Positions 1 to 8,592 of a stretch of 64,000 nucleotides of DNA are shown in pieces. This DNA is from JAKASV01 sp963754845. GTDB lineage: Bacteria > Babelota > Babeliae > Babelales > Vermiphilaceae. The position numbers were made by a program, and so were the translations under genes. The stretch covers positions 62,001 to 126,000 of the forward strand of contig CAVWHE010000001.1 of NCBI GenBank assembly GCA_963754845.1. Direction: 5' to 3'. Numbering within the stretch: the first letter of the stretch is position 1; each line of letters begins with the position of its first letter. The notes beneath the pieces are model-generated. The model did not search any database. It was not told the DNA's origin and saw only the letters and a list, made by a program, of their open reading frames with translations.

Positions 1-1
1 A

Positions 2-112
2 CACAGAACAGGGCGTATCGGCGACAGTCGTTCGATAACCGAAACTATTTTTGAAGCCTCCTATGCGGTGATACTGGGACAGCTCGATCAATCGCGATCA
101 CCCCAAGTATAA
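2..112 (+). CDS. possible C-terminal end of an upstream gene (partial)
   Basis: One forward frame is open from the window edge to a TAA at 110-112 and would encode about 36 residues ending in the sequence SRSPQV. It could be the tail of a gene that begins before the window. No domain can be recognised in so short a piece and the frame may be open by chance. The next gene lies on the opposite strand and ends 28 bases downstream, so a convergent arrangement is plausible. Confidence 0.25.
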   Translation, partial: HRTGRIGDSRSITETIFEASYAVILGQLDQSRSPQV

Positions 113-140
113 CGGTGTGAAGGGCGGGCAAGAGGGAATT

Positions 141-1361
141 TTACGGATAATCAGGCAACTTTTGAAGGCGTGTCCCACGAGTGTACGAATGCATTTCCCT
201 GACTGTCGCCGGGTTGGCAAGGAGTGACCCGAAGCATATGATCATATCTTCTTCTGGGATCTCTGGAACGGTCTTTTGGGCAGGTAATTTTACGATGTCA
301 CCGTCACAAAGTTCCTCGAGGCAACGACCCAGCCGCTGGACAACGGTACTTACGACGACACCTCCTGAGACTCTGCTTTCAATAAGATCGCCGCCACCAA
401 CATACATAAGGACATGGTGAACGCGTCGAGGTTGTGCCGTTGGTCGGATGAAAAAAATGCAGTCACCGGGCTTCAGGGCGCGTGCGTGAGCGATGCGCGT
501 GCTCGAGAGAAACATAGAATGGGCATTGCGTGGCGTTTCAAGGCCACACGTGCGATAGATAAGGTTAACAAGACCCGAACAATCGCAGCTCGATGCATCA
601 GAACTATCTTCGGGCATGAACGGCGACCTCCCTCCCCAGCAATAGGGGTAGCCAATCATATTTTTCGCTGTCGCAACCAGTTCCCGGCGGAGTTCATCGT
701 CGTCGAGGTTATCAGTTGCGGCAATAAGGGTAACTTCGCGTGCTTCAACCTCGCCAGGACGGCCATCTGGCAAAAGAACCCTGTATGCGAAAGGAAGTTG
801 ATGCGCTCCTGGGACAGGAGCGCCAAGGCGAAGCTTAGCGCCCATGGGAACAGTAATTTTCGATTTATCGCTGCACGCGACGATCGCAGATGGTGCCCGT
901 ACGACGAGATCGGCGCCGGCTACAAGCATCGAATCGGCGAGGGCATCGCGCCTCATGAAGCCAGTGATGGCGTGCCAACCTCTGTCACCATGTCCCTCGA
1001 CGTATTGTTCGCATGCTGCCACGTTGAGCCAGGTGTCCGACAGAGCCTGCAAACACACGACACGCTCACCATAAAGGGCCTGACTGACCTGAAACGGGTC
1101 GCGCTGCCACGGCCGCAGGTTGTCGACAAAACGTTGATAAGAACGTCCAAAGACCGCACGGCCAAGAACTTCATCAGCTTCACGACCAGGCATATACGGC
1201 GTCGGCGACGACCGTATACTCGCAATCGCCCGCGTAACAACCATAAGAGGAAGGGCTTCCACGTTGAAACCTCTACAGTAAGCTGCCGAAAGATGGGGAA
1301 CGAAAAATAGGGCGGAAATAAAGAAGCAGGAGCGGATCCTATCAAATATTACTGTGTCCAC
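141..1361 (-). CDS. exported NlpC/P60 (C40) cell-wall hydrolase
   Basis: Predicted exported cysteine peptidase that would cleave peptide stems of peptidoglycan. The C-terminal 150 residues carry the NlpC/P60 core: the catalytic Cys in CDCSGLVNL (about residue 259) and the catalytic His in HHVLMYVGGG (about residue 315), preceded by the family motif IGYPYCWGG. The middle part, around residues 60-220, is likely to hold SH3-like domains, as in Bacteroides-type NlpC/P60 enzymes; this is inferred from length and position. I chose the GTG start because AAGGAG lies five bases upstream and the protein then begins with a hydrophobic stretch (FFISALFFVPHLSAAY) like a signal peptide. An upstream extension of 58 residues is open but has no such features. 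It is divergent from the small gene at 1477. Confidence 0.85.
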   Translation of the reverse strand: MDTVIFDRIRSCFFISALFFVPHLSAAYCRGFNVEALPLMVVTRAIASIRSSPTPYMPGREADEVLGRAVFGRSYQRFVDNLRPWQRDPFQVSQALYGERVVCLQALSDTWLNVAACEQYVEGHGDRGWHAITGFMRRDALADSMLVAGADLVVRAPSAIVACSDKSKITVPMGAKLRLGAPVPGAHQLPFAYRVLLPDGRPGEVEAREVTLIAATDNLDDDELRRELVATAKNMIGYPYCWGGRSPFMPEDSSDASSCDCSGLVNLIYRTCGLETPRNAHSMFLSSTRIAHARALKPGDCIFFIRPTAQPRRVHHVLMYVGGGDLIESRVSGGVVVSTVVQRLGRCLEELCDGDIVKLPAQKTVPEIPEEDMIICFGSLLANPATVREMHSYTRGTRLQKLPDYP

Positions 1362-1476
1362 ACTTTCTCCTTGCCGAAAGCACAGCAAAGCAACCGCTTC
1401 ATGGTGTACACGACAACAAAACAACTGTATCATGAAATTTAATGGGTTAGCAAACTTTGTCGGAGCCAGAAGAGCT

Positions 1477-1851
1477 ATGAAGATTTCACGTATGGCCTTA
1501 ATTGTATCTGCATCCGTTCTGGCATCCATCGGCATCGTTACGGCGTCTGAACACGCTCACGAAATAGCAGCATTCGATATTCGTTCTACGGCGTCGATAG
1601 AGGGTGATGATGGCAACAATCTTGATGACATTCTTGAAGCGATGGCCCGCGATGGAACTATTACGATCAAACCGCCATCGCGCCCCGTCATTTTCATGCG
1701 CACAGTCGCAAGCAAGGTTTTTATGGCGTACCTTGGTTGCAAGAAGAGAATTTGTTCCTTGTGGTCGCGGTTGAGATGCCGTAGCCGCAATGTTCCATCG
1801 GACGTGCAAGGTTTGGCAAGAAGAGGAAGCGATGCGGCAGTGCTTGTGTGA
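1477..1851 (+). CDS. small exported protein of unknown function
   Basis: A 124-residue protein starting MKISRMALIVSASVLASIG, a clear signal-peptide-like N-terminus with possible cleavage after VTA. The rest is an acidic stretch (EGDDGNNLDDILEAMARDG), then a basic Arg/Cys-rich C-terminus. I recognise no family. An in-frame ATG at 1432 would add 15 residues; the 1477 start is preferred because the signal peptide then begins the protein. The end overlaps the start of rsmE by 20 bases in another frame, so the two may be translationally coupled. The basic tail could be poorly conserved read-through into the rsmE ribosome-binding region, so the gene is less certain than its neighbours. Confidence 0.5.
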   Translation: MKISRMALIVSASVLASIGIVTASEHAHEIAAFDIRSTASIEGDDGNNLDDILEAMARDGTITIKPPSRPVIFMRTVASKVFMAYLGCKKRICSLWSRLRCRSRNVPSDVQGLARRGSDAAVLV

Positions 1852-2602
1852 AAGCTGTCATGTCTTTGCTTTTTTTTATGAGGGAACGAGTAAGTACGTC
1901 CTCAGTTCTGGTTCCGACGGTATCCTGGCCCTTGACGATGCTGGCATCTTTCATCGCGTCGTTCACGTCGTCCGCCTACAGCCGGGAGCATGCTTTGTCA
2001 TCTTCGATCATGGAAACAACGTCCTTTGCCGACTGCGCGCGGTAGGACGTTCACACCTTGAAGTTCACGTGGAAGCATGCGAATGCAACCAGGTGTACGC
2101 GCCGTCCATAACTTTCCTCATCCCCCTCCTTAAACGTGAGGCATTTGACGATGCACTGTACTCCCTTACCGAACTTGGCGTCACGACGATTGTGCCCGTG
2201 ATAACAGCAAAAAGCCGGCGAACATGGAGCAAACAGGGAGACAATGCGCGGGCGCTACGCACGATACACGCAGCTGCCGAGCAGTCAAAAAATTTTTCCG
2301 GCGCGTACTTTAAGGAGCCCGTTGAATTTCAAGCATATATCAGAACCATCGATGCCCAAGCGACAAAAGTTTTTTTTGATCCTCAAGGATGTCTCATGGG
2401 CAACCTTGTAACATCGATAAAGACGGCGCGATCGAGCGAACTCGTACTTACCGTGGGACCTGAGGGTGACCTTACCGGCGACGAAAAACGCCTCCTTGAC
2501 GCGTGCGGCTTCGTTTTTTGCGCTCTGACACCAACAGTTCTGCGATCCGAGCAGGCAGCAGCTCTTTCCGTCGGCCTCCTTCGATCGTACCTCCGTTCGT
2601 AA
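1832..2602 (+). CDS. rsmE: 16S rRNA (uracil-1498-N3)-methyltransferase RsmE
   Basis: SAM-dependent SPOUT-class enzyme that methylates N3 of U1498 in 16S rRNA of the 30S subunit. The 256 residues fit the family length (about 240-250). The C-terminal trefoil-knot signatures are present: LVLTVGPEGDLT, and ALTPTVLRSEQAAALSVGLL, which matches the family's LGxRILRxETA motif with Pro-Thr replacing the usual Gly-x. The central TELGVTTIVPV and EQSKNFSG segments also match (family LGVxxIxP and EQ). The ATG at 1832 is preceded by GAGGAA. A start 14 codons upstream is possible but lacks a ribosome-binding site. The gene faces tsaB with only 32 bases between stop codons. Confidence 0.93.
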   Translation: MRQCLCESCHVFAFFYEGTSKYVLSSGSDGILALDDAGIFHRVVHVVRLQPGACFVIFDHGNNVLCRLRAVGRSHLEVHVEACECNQVYAPSITFLIPLLKREAFDDALYSLTELGVTTIVPVITAKSRRTWSKQGDNARALRTIHAAAEQSKNFSGAYFKEPVEFQAYIRTIDAQATKVFFDPQGCLMGNLVTSIKTARSSELVLTVGPEGDLTGDEKRLLDACGFVFCALTPTVLRSEQAAALSVGLLRSYLRS

Positions 2603-2634
2603 CGTTACGTCACCATGCGCGATGTGAAAAAGGT

Positions 2635-3306
2635 TTAGGCAAGAGGTTTTTTGATGTAGAGCGGCTCAAGGGGATGTCCTTTGAGAACGCACCTGCCCGC
2701 CATCCATTCATCGTGACCAACCTGTGCGATGTGACCCAACGACGCTCCGTGAACGTCGTGTCCGACAACAGAGGGGCGAAGACCTCCGGCTGCCCTAATG
2801 TTTGCTTCGTAGAGACGTGCACCGCTGCCAAAAAACATGACCTCTTTATCCTGATAATCACGCGCGAGATCTACAAGGAGCGCAGGGAGGTTGGCACATC
2901 CGACAAGTCTTTTACGCGTTGTCTTGTCATCGATGCAATAGTAGACGGCGTCGTTAAATGCGTCTAGCAGGGCAACAAAGTGGTGTGCTGATTCCGCGTA
3001 TTCATCGGCAAGTGCCTCGAGGGCATTGATGCCAACGAGTGGGATGCCACGTGCGAAACTGATACCGTTGGCCGTCGCAATGACCGTCCTTAACGTTGTA
3101 AAGGGCGCCGGCCCTCTCGTGACAACAAGGTGGGCAACGTCGGCAATGCAACAGCCGTTCTCCTCAAGAATCGCGGCGATTGCAGTGACAAGGTGGGCGC
3201 TCGCCTGCGCCCTGCCTACCTTCGATGTTGCCAAGACACAACCGCAACGCGCGAGGGCAAGGGCAATGCCATCGTGCGTTGTGTGGAGGCACAGGGAGTG
3301 ATCCAT
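2635..3306 (-). CDS. tsaB: tRNA threonylcarbamoyladenosine biosynthesis protein TsaB
   Basis: Scaffold subunit of the TsaBDE complex that makes the universal t6A37 modification of ANN-decoding tRNAs. The 223-residue protein has the ASKHA-fold TsaB signature GPAPFTTLRTVIATANGIS followed by IPLVGINALEALA, which matches the family pattern GPGSFTGLRxGxxxAKGLA...PxxGVSxLEALA. TsaB lacks the metal site of TsaD and acts with it; tsaD and tsaE are not in this window. The start ATG lies five bases after the stop of the zinc-ribbon gene upstream (3312-3491), with AGGA overlapping that stop, so the two are almost certainly co-transcribed and perhaps translationally coupled. Confidence 0.92.
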   Translation of the reverse strand: MDHSLCLHTTHDGIALALARCGCVLATSKVGRAQASAHLVTAIAAILEENGCCIADVAHLVVTRGPAPFTTLRTVIATANGISFARGIPLVGINALEALADEYAESAHHFVALLDAFNDAVYYCIDDKTTRKRLVGCANLPALLVDLARDYQDKEVMFFGSGARLYEANIRAAGGLRPSVVGHDVHGASLGHIAQVGHDEWMAGRCVLKGHPLEPLYIKKPLA

Positions 3307-3311
3307 ACGTC

Positions 3312-3491
3312 CTATTTGCGCATCCTATTTTTTTGTTGTTGATAAAACACGGTGAAAGCGTCGTTTTCTATGTGCTTTTCCTTGCGTAGTGCTACACGAC
3401 CGCAGTTGAGACACTTCCAACCGTCAAAGTTAAGAAAATGATCAAAAAACGACTGCAAGACCATGAGACCGCCACATTTTCTACACTTCAT
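3312..3491 (-). CDS. 59-residue zinc-ribbon protein upstream of tsaB
   Basis: A short gene with a strong purine-rich ribosome-binding site (GAGGAGGGGAG) ahead of its ATG. The protein starts MKCRKCGGLM and has a second pair in WKCLNCGRVAL, giving two CxxC pairs about 20 residues apart, the layout of a rubredoxin-knuckle zinc ribbon. The C-terminal half is basic and Gln/Lys-rich (FYQQQKNRMRK). It ends five bases before the tsaB start. I infer that it binds zinc and perhaps nucleic acid. No specific family is recognised, though such small ribbons are common in bacteria. The Cys spacing, ribosome-binding site and close spacing to tsaB all argue that it is real. Confidence 0.75.
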   Translation of the reverse strand: MKCRKCGGLMVLQSFFDHFLNFDGWKCLNCGRVALRKEKHIENDAFTVFYQQQKNRMRK

Positions 3492-3554
3492 CTACGGCTC
3501 CCCTCCTCAGATGCCCCCATCAACCCCAGTCATAGAGGAAAGTAATATACTTCC

Positions 3555-3995
3555 TCAGCTTTTGTCAATGGTAGGAAGGACGACAGCGGTGTTTGTGCGA
3601 TATTCAAGGTACAAGGTAAGTATGAAGGCTGCCGCACGCGCATGAACCATCAATTTTTCATCCTTGGTACGCAACGGTGATGTCCTTGGACAAGAACTGG
3701 CACGTTTGCTACTCAAGCGCTCATCCCACAAAAACCAAGAAATGGCGCTGAACGTTGCTTTCAAGCGTTCAAACATAGCGCGTGTCTTGTGTGTTTGTTC
3801 GCTGTGCGCACCGCGCATGGTCACGGGATTTCCCACAACAACCGTCTCGATTTTTTCTTCTGTCAGAATTGTGCCAAGGCACGATTCAAGTTCGCGCGTC
3901 ATGACAGTTTTGTAGGGCCGTGCAAAACGTCCTGAGACGTCAGAAATCGCTATGCCTGTCCACACGTCGCCTATGTCGAGTGCCAGAATTTTCAT
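3555..3995 (-). CDS. ruvX: RuvX/YqgF-family Holliday-junction resolvase-like protein
   Basis: A 146-residue RNase H-fold protein of the YqgF/RuvX family (pre-16S rRNA nuclease or putative resolvase). Family segments are visible in order: ILALDIGDVWTGIAISD (family LDxGxxRIGxAxSD), VVVGNPVTMRGAHSEQT (family VGLPxxxxGxxxxQ), WFLWDERLSS (family DERLTT) and HARAAAFIL (family DxxAAxxIL, with His here in place of Asp). The first motif carries DVW where KR is usual, and the last lacks the usual Asp, so catalytic competence is not assured. I prefer the ATG at 3995; a GTG two codons upstream is also possible. A 63-base gap separates it from the zinc-ribbon gene downstream on the same strand, so 3995-2635 may be one operon. 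Confidence 0.85.
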   Translation of the reverse strand: MKILALDIGDVWTGIAISDVSGRFARPYKTVMTRELESCLGTILTEEKIETVVVGNPVTMRGAHSEQTHKTRAMFERLKATFSAISWFLWDERLSSKRASSCPRTSPLRTKDEKLMVHARAAAFILTLYLEYRTNTAVVLPTIDKS

Positions 3996-4157
3996 ATACA
4001 CTACGCTTACTTAAAAATTCCACGCGCCTTCGCAACGGCCGTCATGAGCAGCCGGTCAAAGACCCGTTTTCATTGTCTTTTACCGTAAACCAAATATACT
4101 AAAAATCTCTTGGCGGGGAAGAGAATTTTGTAGGTCATTTTTTGAAAGGGTTTGTTT

Positions 4158-5480
4158 GTGAACGTCCAAGGTCTTATAGCGACCGTCATGGGCTGGCCGC
4201 TTATCGTTGTTGCCGTTGGTGTGAGCGTCCTATGCACTGTTGTGCTCGGCTTTGTACAAATACGATCATTCGGTGCCGCTTGGCGTTACTTTTTTTCACC
4301 CGGGGAACATGAAAAGACTGCCGGATCGACGATGACACCGGCCCAGGCGCTCATCAACGCCCTCAACTCAAACCTTGGTAACGGCACGATCGCTGGTGTC
4401 GCCGTTTCTTTGGCTGCAGGAGGTCCCGGTGCGGCATTCTGGCTTTTAGTCATGGGTTTTATGCTCATGGCCGTGAGGTTTGCCGAGGTCTTTCTGAGCG
4501 TGTACTTTGGAGCACGTGCACCGGCAGGAACAAAAGTTGGTGGGCCCATGATCTACCTGGCTCACGTTGCCGGCAAATCCTTCCTTCCCTACGCATATGC
4601 CCTCCTGTGTTTTTGCTATGGCCTCGTTGTTGCCAATGGCATGCAGGTCAACTCGATAGGTGTATGCGTTGATGCCACATGGGGTATCAGTCCATACATC
4701 GTTGCCTTCGTCCTCTTTGCCTTCGTTGTTTATGTTATGGTGGGCGGCGCCGAGCGTATTTTGAGTGCATCCGAAAAAATTGTGCCCCTCAAGGTCGGTC
4801 TTTTTGTCATAGCCTCATTAATCGTCCTCGTGTACCACTGGCGTGCCATCGTGCCCTCGCTGAGCCTCATGGCAACGAGCGCTTTCAGCCCGCTGGCTAT
4901 CACGGGTGGTCTCATAGGTTTTACTGTTCAGCAGGCCATGCGCGAGGGGATACTCCGTGTTGTCATGGCAACGGAAGCGGGTTTGGGTACGGCAGCCATT
5001 ATCTTCGGGGCAACTAAAAGCGCCAATCCTGTTAAAGATGCCATTATGTCGATGCTGAGCACCTTTATTACAACCGTTATAGCTTTTACCATGGCGCTCT
5101 GCATCGTGGCAAGCGGTGCGTGGAACTCGGGTCTCACGAGTACGGCGCTTACGATGGCATCATTTCAAACGGTTTTTGGTTCGTTTGGTGGACTCATCGT
5201 TATGTTCCTCGCCGTGACCTTTGGTCTTGGTGCCGTCGTTGCCTACGCCTTTGTGGCACGTCAGATGTGGATCTTTCTCACGGGCGGTGCGTTTCTATCA
5301 GTTTTTGCAGCTCTTTACTGTGCCGTTACTTTCCTTGGATGCATCGTCCCCGTTAGTCTCGTGTGGGCCGTTGCCGATACACTTAACGGCATTGTTCTTG
5401 CCATCAACCTCTACGGCATCGTGAGTCTTCTGCCAACGATTGCACGGGGACTTGCAGAGTATCGTGCCCGCAGGGAGTAA
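4158..5480 (+). CDS. AGCS-family sodium:alanine/glycine symporter
   Basis: Inner-membrane secondary transporter that takes up small neutral amino acids (alanine, glycine) with sodium. It is 440 residues and very hydrophobic, with about ten or eleven membrane segments. The family signature NSNLGNGTIAGVAVSLAAGGPGAAFWLLVMGF (read in two blocks, about residues 75-105) matches the AGCS pattern GxGNIAGVAxAxxxGGPGAxFWMW, and GGPMIYL and TEAGLGTAAIIFGATK also fit the family. I chose the GTG at 4158 because AAAGGG lies seven bases upstream; a TTG two codons earlier is too close to it. Amino-acid import fits a host-dependent lifestyle. murE follows after 24 bases. Confidence 0.9.
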   Translation: MNVQGLIATVMGWPLIVVAVGVSVLCTVVLGFVQIRSFGAAWRYFFSPGEHEKTAGSTMTPAQALINALNSNLGNGTIAGVAVSLAAGGPGAAFWLLVMGFMLMAVRFAEVFLSVYFGARAPAGTKVGGPMIYLAHVAGKSFLPYAYALLCFCYGLVVANGMQVNSIGVCVDATWGISPYIVAFVLFAFVVYVMVGGAERILSASEKIVPLKVGLFVIASLIVLVYHWRAIVPSLSLMATSAFSPLAITGGLIGFTVQQAMREGILRVVMATEAGLGTAAIIFGATKSANPVKDAIMSMLSTFITTVIAFTMALCIVASGAWNSGLTSTALTMASFQTVFGSFGGLIVMFLAVTFGLGAVVAYAFVARQMWIFLTGGAFLSVFAALYCAVTFLGCIVPVSLVWAVADTLNGIVLAINLYGIVSLLPTIARGLAEYRARRE

Positions 5481-5504
5481 TTTTTCTCGTGAGGAAAGAG
5501 CGCC

Positions 5505-6926
5505 TTGCTGCCTGATATCTTTCCCGTTTCGTGTAATTCAAAACGCATCGGTCCTGGGTCGGTTTTTGTTGCCATTCGCGGGACGAAAGAAGACGGTGTA
5601 GCCTACATTCCTGAGGCGATTGAGCGCGGTGCATGCCAGATCGTTATTGCGCGTAACGCCGTCATATCGCCGGCAACGATGGTCCTTGTGGAGCGCGCGC
5701 ACGTTTGTGTTACACGCGTTGACGATACTCGTGTAGCCCTCGCGGAGTACAGTGCTCGGGCTGTCGGTTTTCCCGCACGCAAACTTTCGATCATCGGCGT
5801 CACGGGAACAAAGGGCAAAACAACGACCGCGTACGTCCTTGCGCATATTTTAGCGCACGCTGGCTACGCAACGGCACTTTCAACAACCGTTGTGAGTCGT
5901 ATTTGCGAGAGTGAAGTTCGCTCTCCTTTGACGACGCCGCAGTCCGATTATTTACACGTTTTTTTGAAGGCCTGCGTCGACGCCGGCGTTCACGTCGTTG
6001 TTATGGAAGTGTCTGCCCAGGCGCTCACCATGCATCGCGTCCACGGCATTGCTTACGATGGCGTTATTTTTACCAATTTTTCCCTTGAACATTCAGAATT
6101 TTATCCGACGATGGACACCTATTTTGCCGCAAAGTGCGCGCTCTTTGATCTTCGCGCGCCTGGCGCACGCGCTCTTGTTAATGACGATGATGCACGCGTC
6201 AAGACCTGTATCCACAACTATAACAACGTCGTGGGATTTGGCTTTGAAAGTGTCGATGTGTCATTGCATGCCCGTCTTTTGACAGATCAACGTACCGGTG
6301 TCAATTTCCTCGTGCAAACTCACGAGGGTCCGTTGACCTGCACGTGCCCGGCGCTTATAGGTTCGTTCAATGCGTACAACTGTCTTGCGGCGGCACTTCA
6401 GGCGCTTGATTACGGAGTTGCCCCCAACATCGTTACTGAGGCACTGAGGACGTTTTCCCGCGTGCCCGGACGCCTTGAGCGTTATGTGCTGCCCAACGGA
6501 GCGCGTGCCATCATTGATTATGCCCACAATCCATCATCATACGAAGCGGTTCTTTCGCTTCTAGCTCAGTGCACCGATCATCTCATCATTGTTTTTGGCG
6601 CCGGTGGTGATCGTGACAAGACCAAACGGCCGCAGCTGGGCGAACGTGCCGCGCGTTATGGTGCCATTCTCGTGTTGACATCCGACAACCCACGTTCGGA
6701 AAATCCTGAGGTCATCGCCAACGAGGTTTTTGCAGGTATCCCGGTGCACGACCGAACCAAAGTCATCCGCGAACTTGATCGCGAACAAGCGATCCGCACG
6801 GCGTATGCTCACTCACGACCAACAAGTATCATCGCACTCCTTGGCAAGGGCCCCGACGAATACCAAATCGTAGGCTCCGTTACTACGCCTTTTAGCGAGG
6901 CAGCAATTCTACGTTCGCTCATATAA
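5505..6926 (+). CDS. murE: UDP-MurNAc-tripeptide ligase MurE
   Basis: Cytoplasmic Mur ligase that adds the third amino acid to UDP-MurNAc-L-Ala-D-Glu using ATP. The 473 residues include the N-terminal UDP-binding domain (SVFVAIRGTKEDG), the P-loop GVTGTKGKTTT (about residue 98), the central ATPase domain (MEVSAQALTMHR, FTNFSLEHSEFYPTMDTYF) and the C-terminal domain with TSDNPRSENPEVI (about residue 393). The DNPR form of that loop is the known signature for meso-diaminopimelate rather than lysine. The start is TTG, preceded by GAGGAAAG. The preceding symporter gene ends 24 bases upstream, so they may share a transcript. It supports retained peptidoglycan synthesis. Confidence 0.95.
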   Translation: MLPDIFPVSCNSKRIGPGSVFVAIRGTKEDGVAYIPEAIERGACQIVIARNAVISPATMVLVERAHVCVTRVDDTRVALAEYSARAVGFPARKLSIIGVTGTKGKTTTAYVLAHILAHAGYATALSTTVVSRICESEVRSPLTTPQSDYLHVFLKACVDAGVHVVVMEVSAQALTMHRVHGIAYDGVIFTNFSLEHSEFYPTMDTYFAAKCALFDLRAPGARALVNDDDARVKTCIHNYNNVVGFGFESVDVSLHARLLTDQRTGVNFLVQTHEGPLTCTCPALIGSFNAYNCLAAALQALDYGVAPNIVTEALRTFSRVPGRLERYVLPNGARAIIDYAHNPSSYEAVLSLLAQCTDHLIIVFGAGGDRDKTKRPQLGERAARYGAILVLTSDNPRSENPEVIANEVFAGIPVHDRTKVIRELDREQAIRTAYAHSRPTSIIALLGKGPDEYQIVGSVTTPFSEAAILRSLI

Positions 6927-7185
6927 ACGTATAAACATCCGTGTTTACAGATGTCATGTACCGTCCTCCGCAGCGCAACAGCTGCGCTTCAGGCTCTTTG
7001 TGCCAGGTCAATCGCATCAAAAAACTTTTCGGATCCGTTGGTGCATCAACAGGAGTTATTGAGCAGTTACCAGAGCTCGTGAATAATTATTATTAATCAG
7101 AAATTATTCGTATGCTCACGATTCATCGAATACTTAATTTTTAGTGCAATCGCCCTGTCTTTGTGTGACTTTGGGGGTGCGCCTA

Positions 7186-8307
7186 TTATTGCCCGGCCGG
7201 GACCTGTGCTTGCGCAGCGCGCGCTCTGTCGACGACGAGGTGGTTGCGGTTGCGTTCAACATAAGCGTGACATTTTTGCTGTGCCCACGAGCGAAGTTTA
7301 TCGAGCGCTCTGCGAGCAACACCGGCAAAGGCGAGTGAGCACGGTATATCGCTGAGAAAGAGCTCACCTTGGCGCTCTACGTGCGCCAACTCGTCAAGCT
7401 TTCGTCGCGCCCATACCGGATCATACGCGAGCATAGCCTCATAACGCGGACGCTCGTGTCGAGCCAAGGCGTTGACATAACCGCTGCCGCCAACCATGCA
7501 ACCGAGAAGTTCAAAAATGAGGAGGTAGGAACTAAAGTACCGCGAGGAGACCGATGCGACCTCAGCAACAGACAGATGGGGAAGAGGAAAATCGTGCCTA
7601 TGCGACTTTAAAATTCTCCCGGCATGGCAGATATTGTAAATAAACGAAAAACCGTTGACACCAGGTTTAAGCAAGCGTGCCGCACGCGAAGACGGATCGG
7701 GGAAAAATCGTCGCGCAAACCAAATGTAAGCCGCCATAAGAGCAGCAGTTTCGACGGTCTTCGTAATGATGCTTGGTTGTTGTGAAAGGTTCCTGTCAAA
7801 AAAGCGCACGCATTTGTACCACAAACCCGCTTTTTCAAGACGACCCCGTATCCCCGCCTCTATCCCATCCGCACCACCGCCAGAAATATCGACGGTGAGA
7901 CCACGCTGACCAATGGTAACGTCAGGGCCGGCGTTTACGAAGGGATTGTGAGAAAGATCAACGTTCGTACACGAGCGCGGAAGGTCGCGAAGAAGGTGTC
8001 CAGGAAATTCTCTCAAGCGATTGTGTGATGCGTTGAGAGCACGCAGGCGACTACAGCGAGCAACGGCAGCGCGTGGCATCGTAAGGTCGGAAAGAACATT
8101 GTGGCTCAGATCGATACTTGCTATACGATCGGCATCGCGGGCCGGAATGACACCTCGCGGATTTGCAATGTGTTGCCACGAGACGTCAAGAAAGCCAGCT
8201 TCAAGTCGAGGACATTCCGCGGACCACGCGGTTACGTGAATCATCGCCAAACACACAGCGAACATGCACACGTACTGCCCATGAAAAACCTTTCCACGAA
8301 AAAACAT
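7186..8307 (-). CDS. exported leucine-rich-repeat protein
   Basis: A 373-residue protein with an N-terminal signal peptide (FAVCLAMIHVTAWSA). Residues about 60-140 contain at least three leucine-rich repeats: IASIDLSHNVLSDL, LRALNASHNRLREFP and TNVDLSHNPF, each with the LxxLxxSxN core and an Asn-ladder position. The remaining two thirds has a possible membrane segment (TAALMAAYIWFARRFF) and no recognised domain, ending in an Arg/Ala/Gln-rich tail. LRR modules usually bind proteins; in an intracellular bacterium an exported LRR protein is a candidate host-interaction factor, which is inference. It is divergent from the giant gene at 8593; the 285 bases between them must hold both promoters, though I see no convincing one. 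The 259 bases between murE and this gene hold only an AT-rich inverted repeat. Confidence 0.7.
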   Translation of the reverse strand: MFFRGKVFHGQYVCMFAVCLAMIHVTAWSAECPRLEAGFLDVSWQHIANPRGVIPARDADRIASIDLSHNVLSDLTMPRAAVARCSRLRALNASHNRLREFPGHLLRDLPRSCTNVDLSHNPFVNAGPDVTIGQRGLTVDISGGGADGIEAGIRGRLEKAGLWYKCVRFFDRNLSQQPSIITKTVETAALMAAYIWFARRFFPDPSSRAARLLKPGVNGFSFIYNICHAGRILKSHRHDFPLPHLSVAEVASVSSRYFSSYLLIFELLGCMVGGSGYVNALARHERPRYEAMLAYDPVWARRKLDELAHVERQGELFLSDIPCSLAFAGVARRALDKLRSWAQQKCHAYVERNRNHLVVDRARAAQAQVPAGQ

Positions 8308-8592
8308 GACGCGATCCCCCCGGCTCTCCTAAAGCCCATTTTTGAATCTCTGTTTCGCAAAATTTTCACACTTTTATAGCAGGAGAAAGTATGAACAACG
8401 TGGCATAATCTGTCAAAGGCTCGGAAAAAAACTTTCCATGCTTGCTTCTTGTACAGTGTCTGATACGCTCACTTCTGTAATCTCGATGTCGGTACTCAAA
8501 GGGGGCCGCCATGGTCTAGATGCAATTTCCCGCGTTATGTATGGTATGTAGGAACAGCCATGTGCCAACCTTTTATTGAGGGGGCTTCGGTT

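Noticed and set aside
414..1310. Long open frame on the plus strand opposite the NlpC/P60 gene
   Set aside because: It lies entirely antisense to a gene with clear catalytic motifs, has no ribosome-binding site and resembles no family.
7081..7109. AT-rich inverted repeat GAATAATT...AATTATTC between murE and the LRR gene
   Set aside because: Eight AT pairs with a 13-base loop are too weak to call a terminator or operator.
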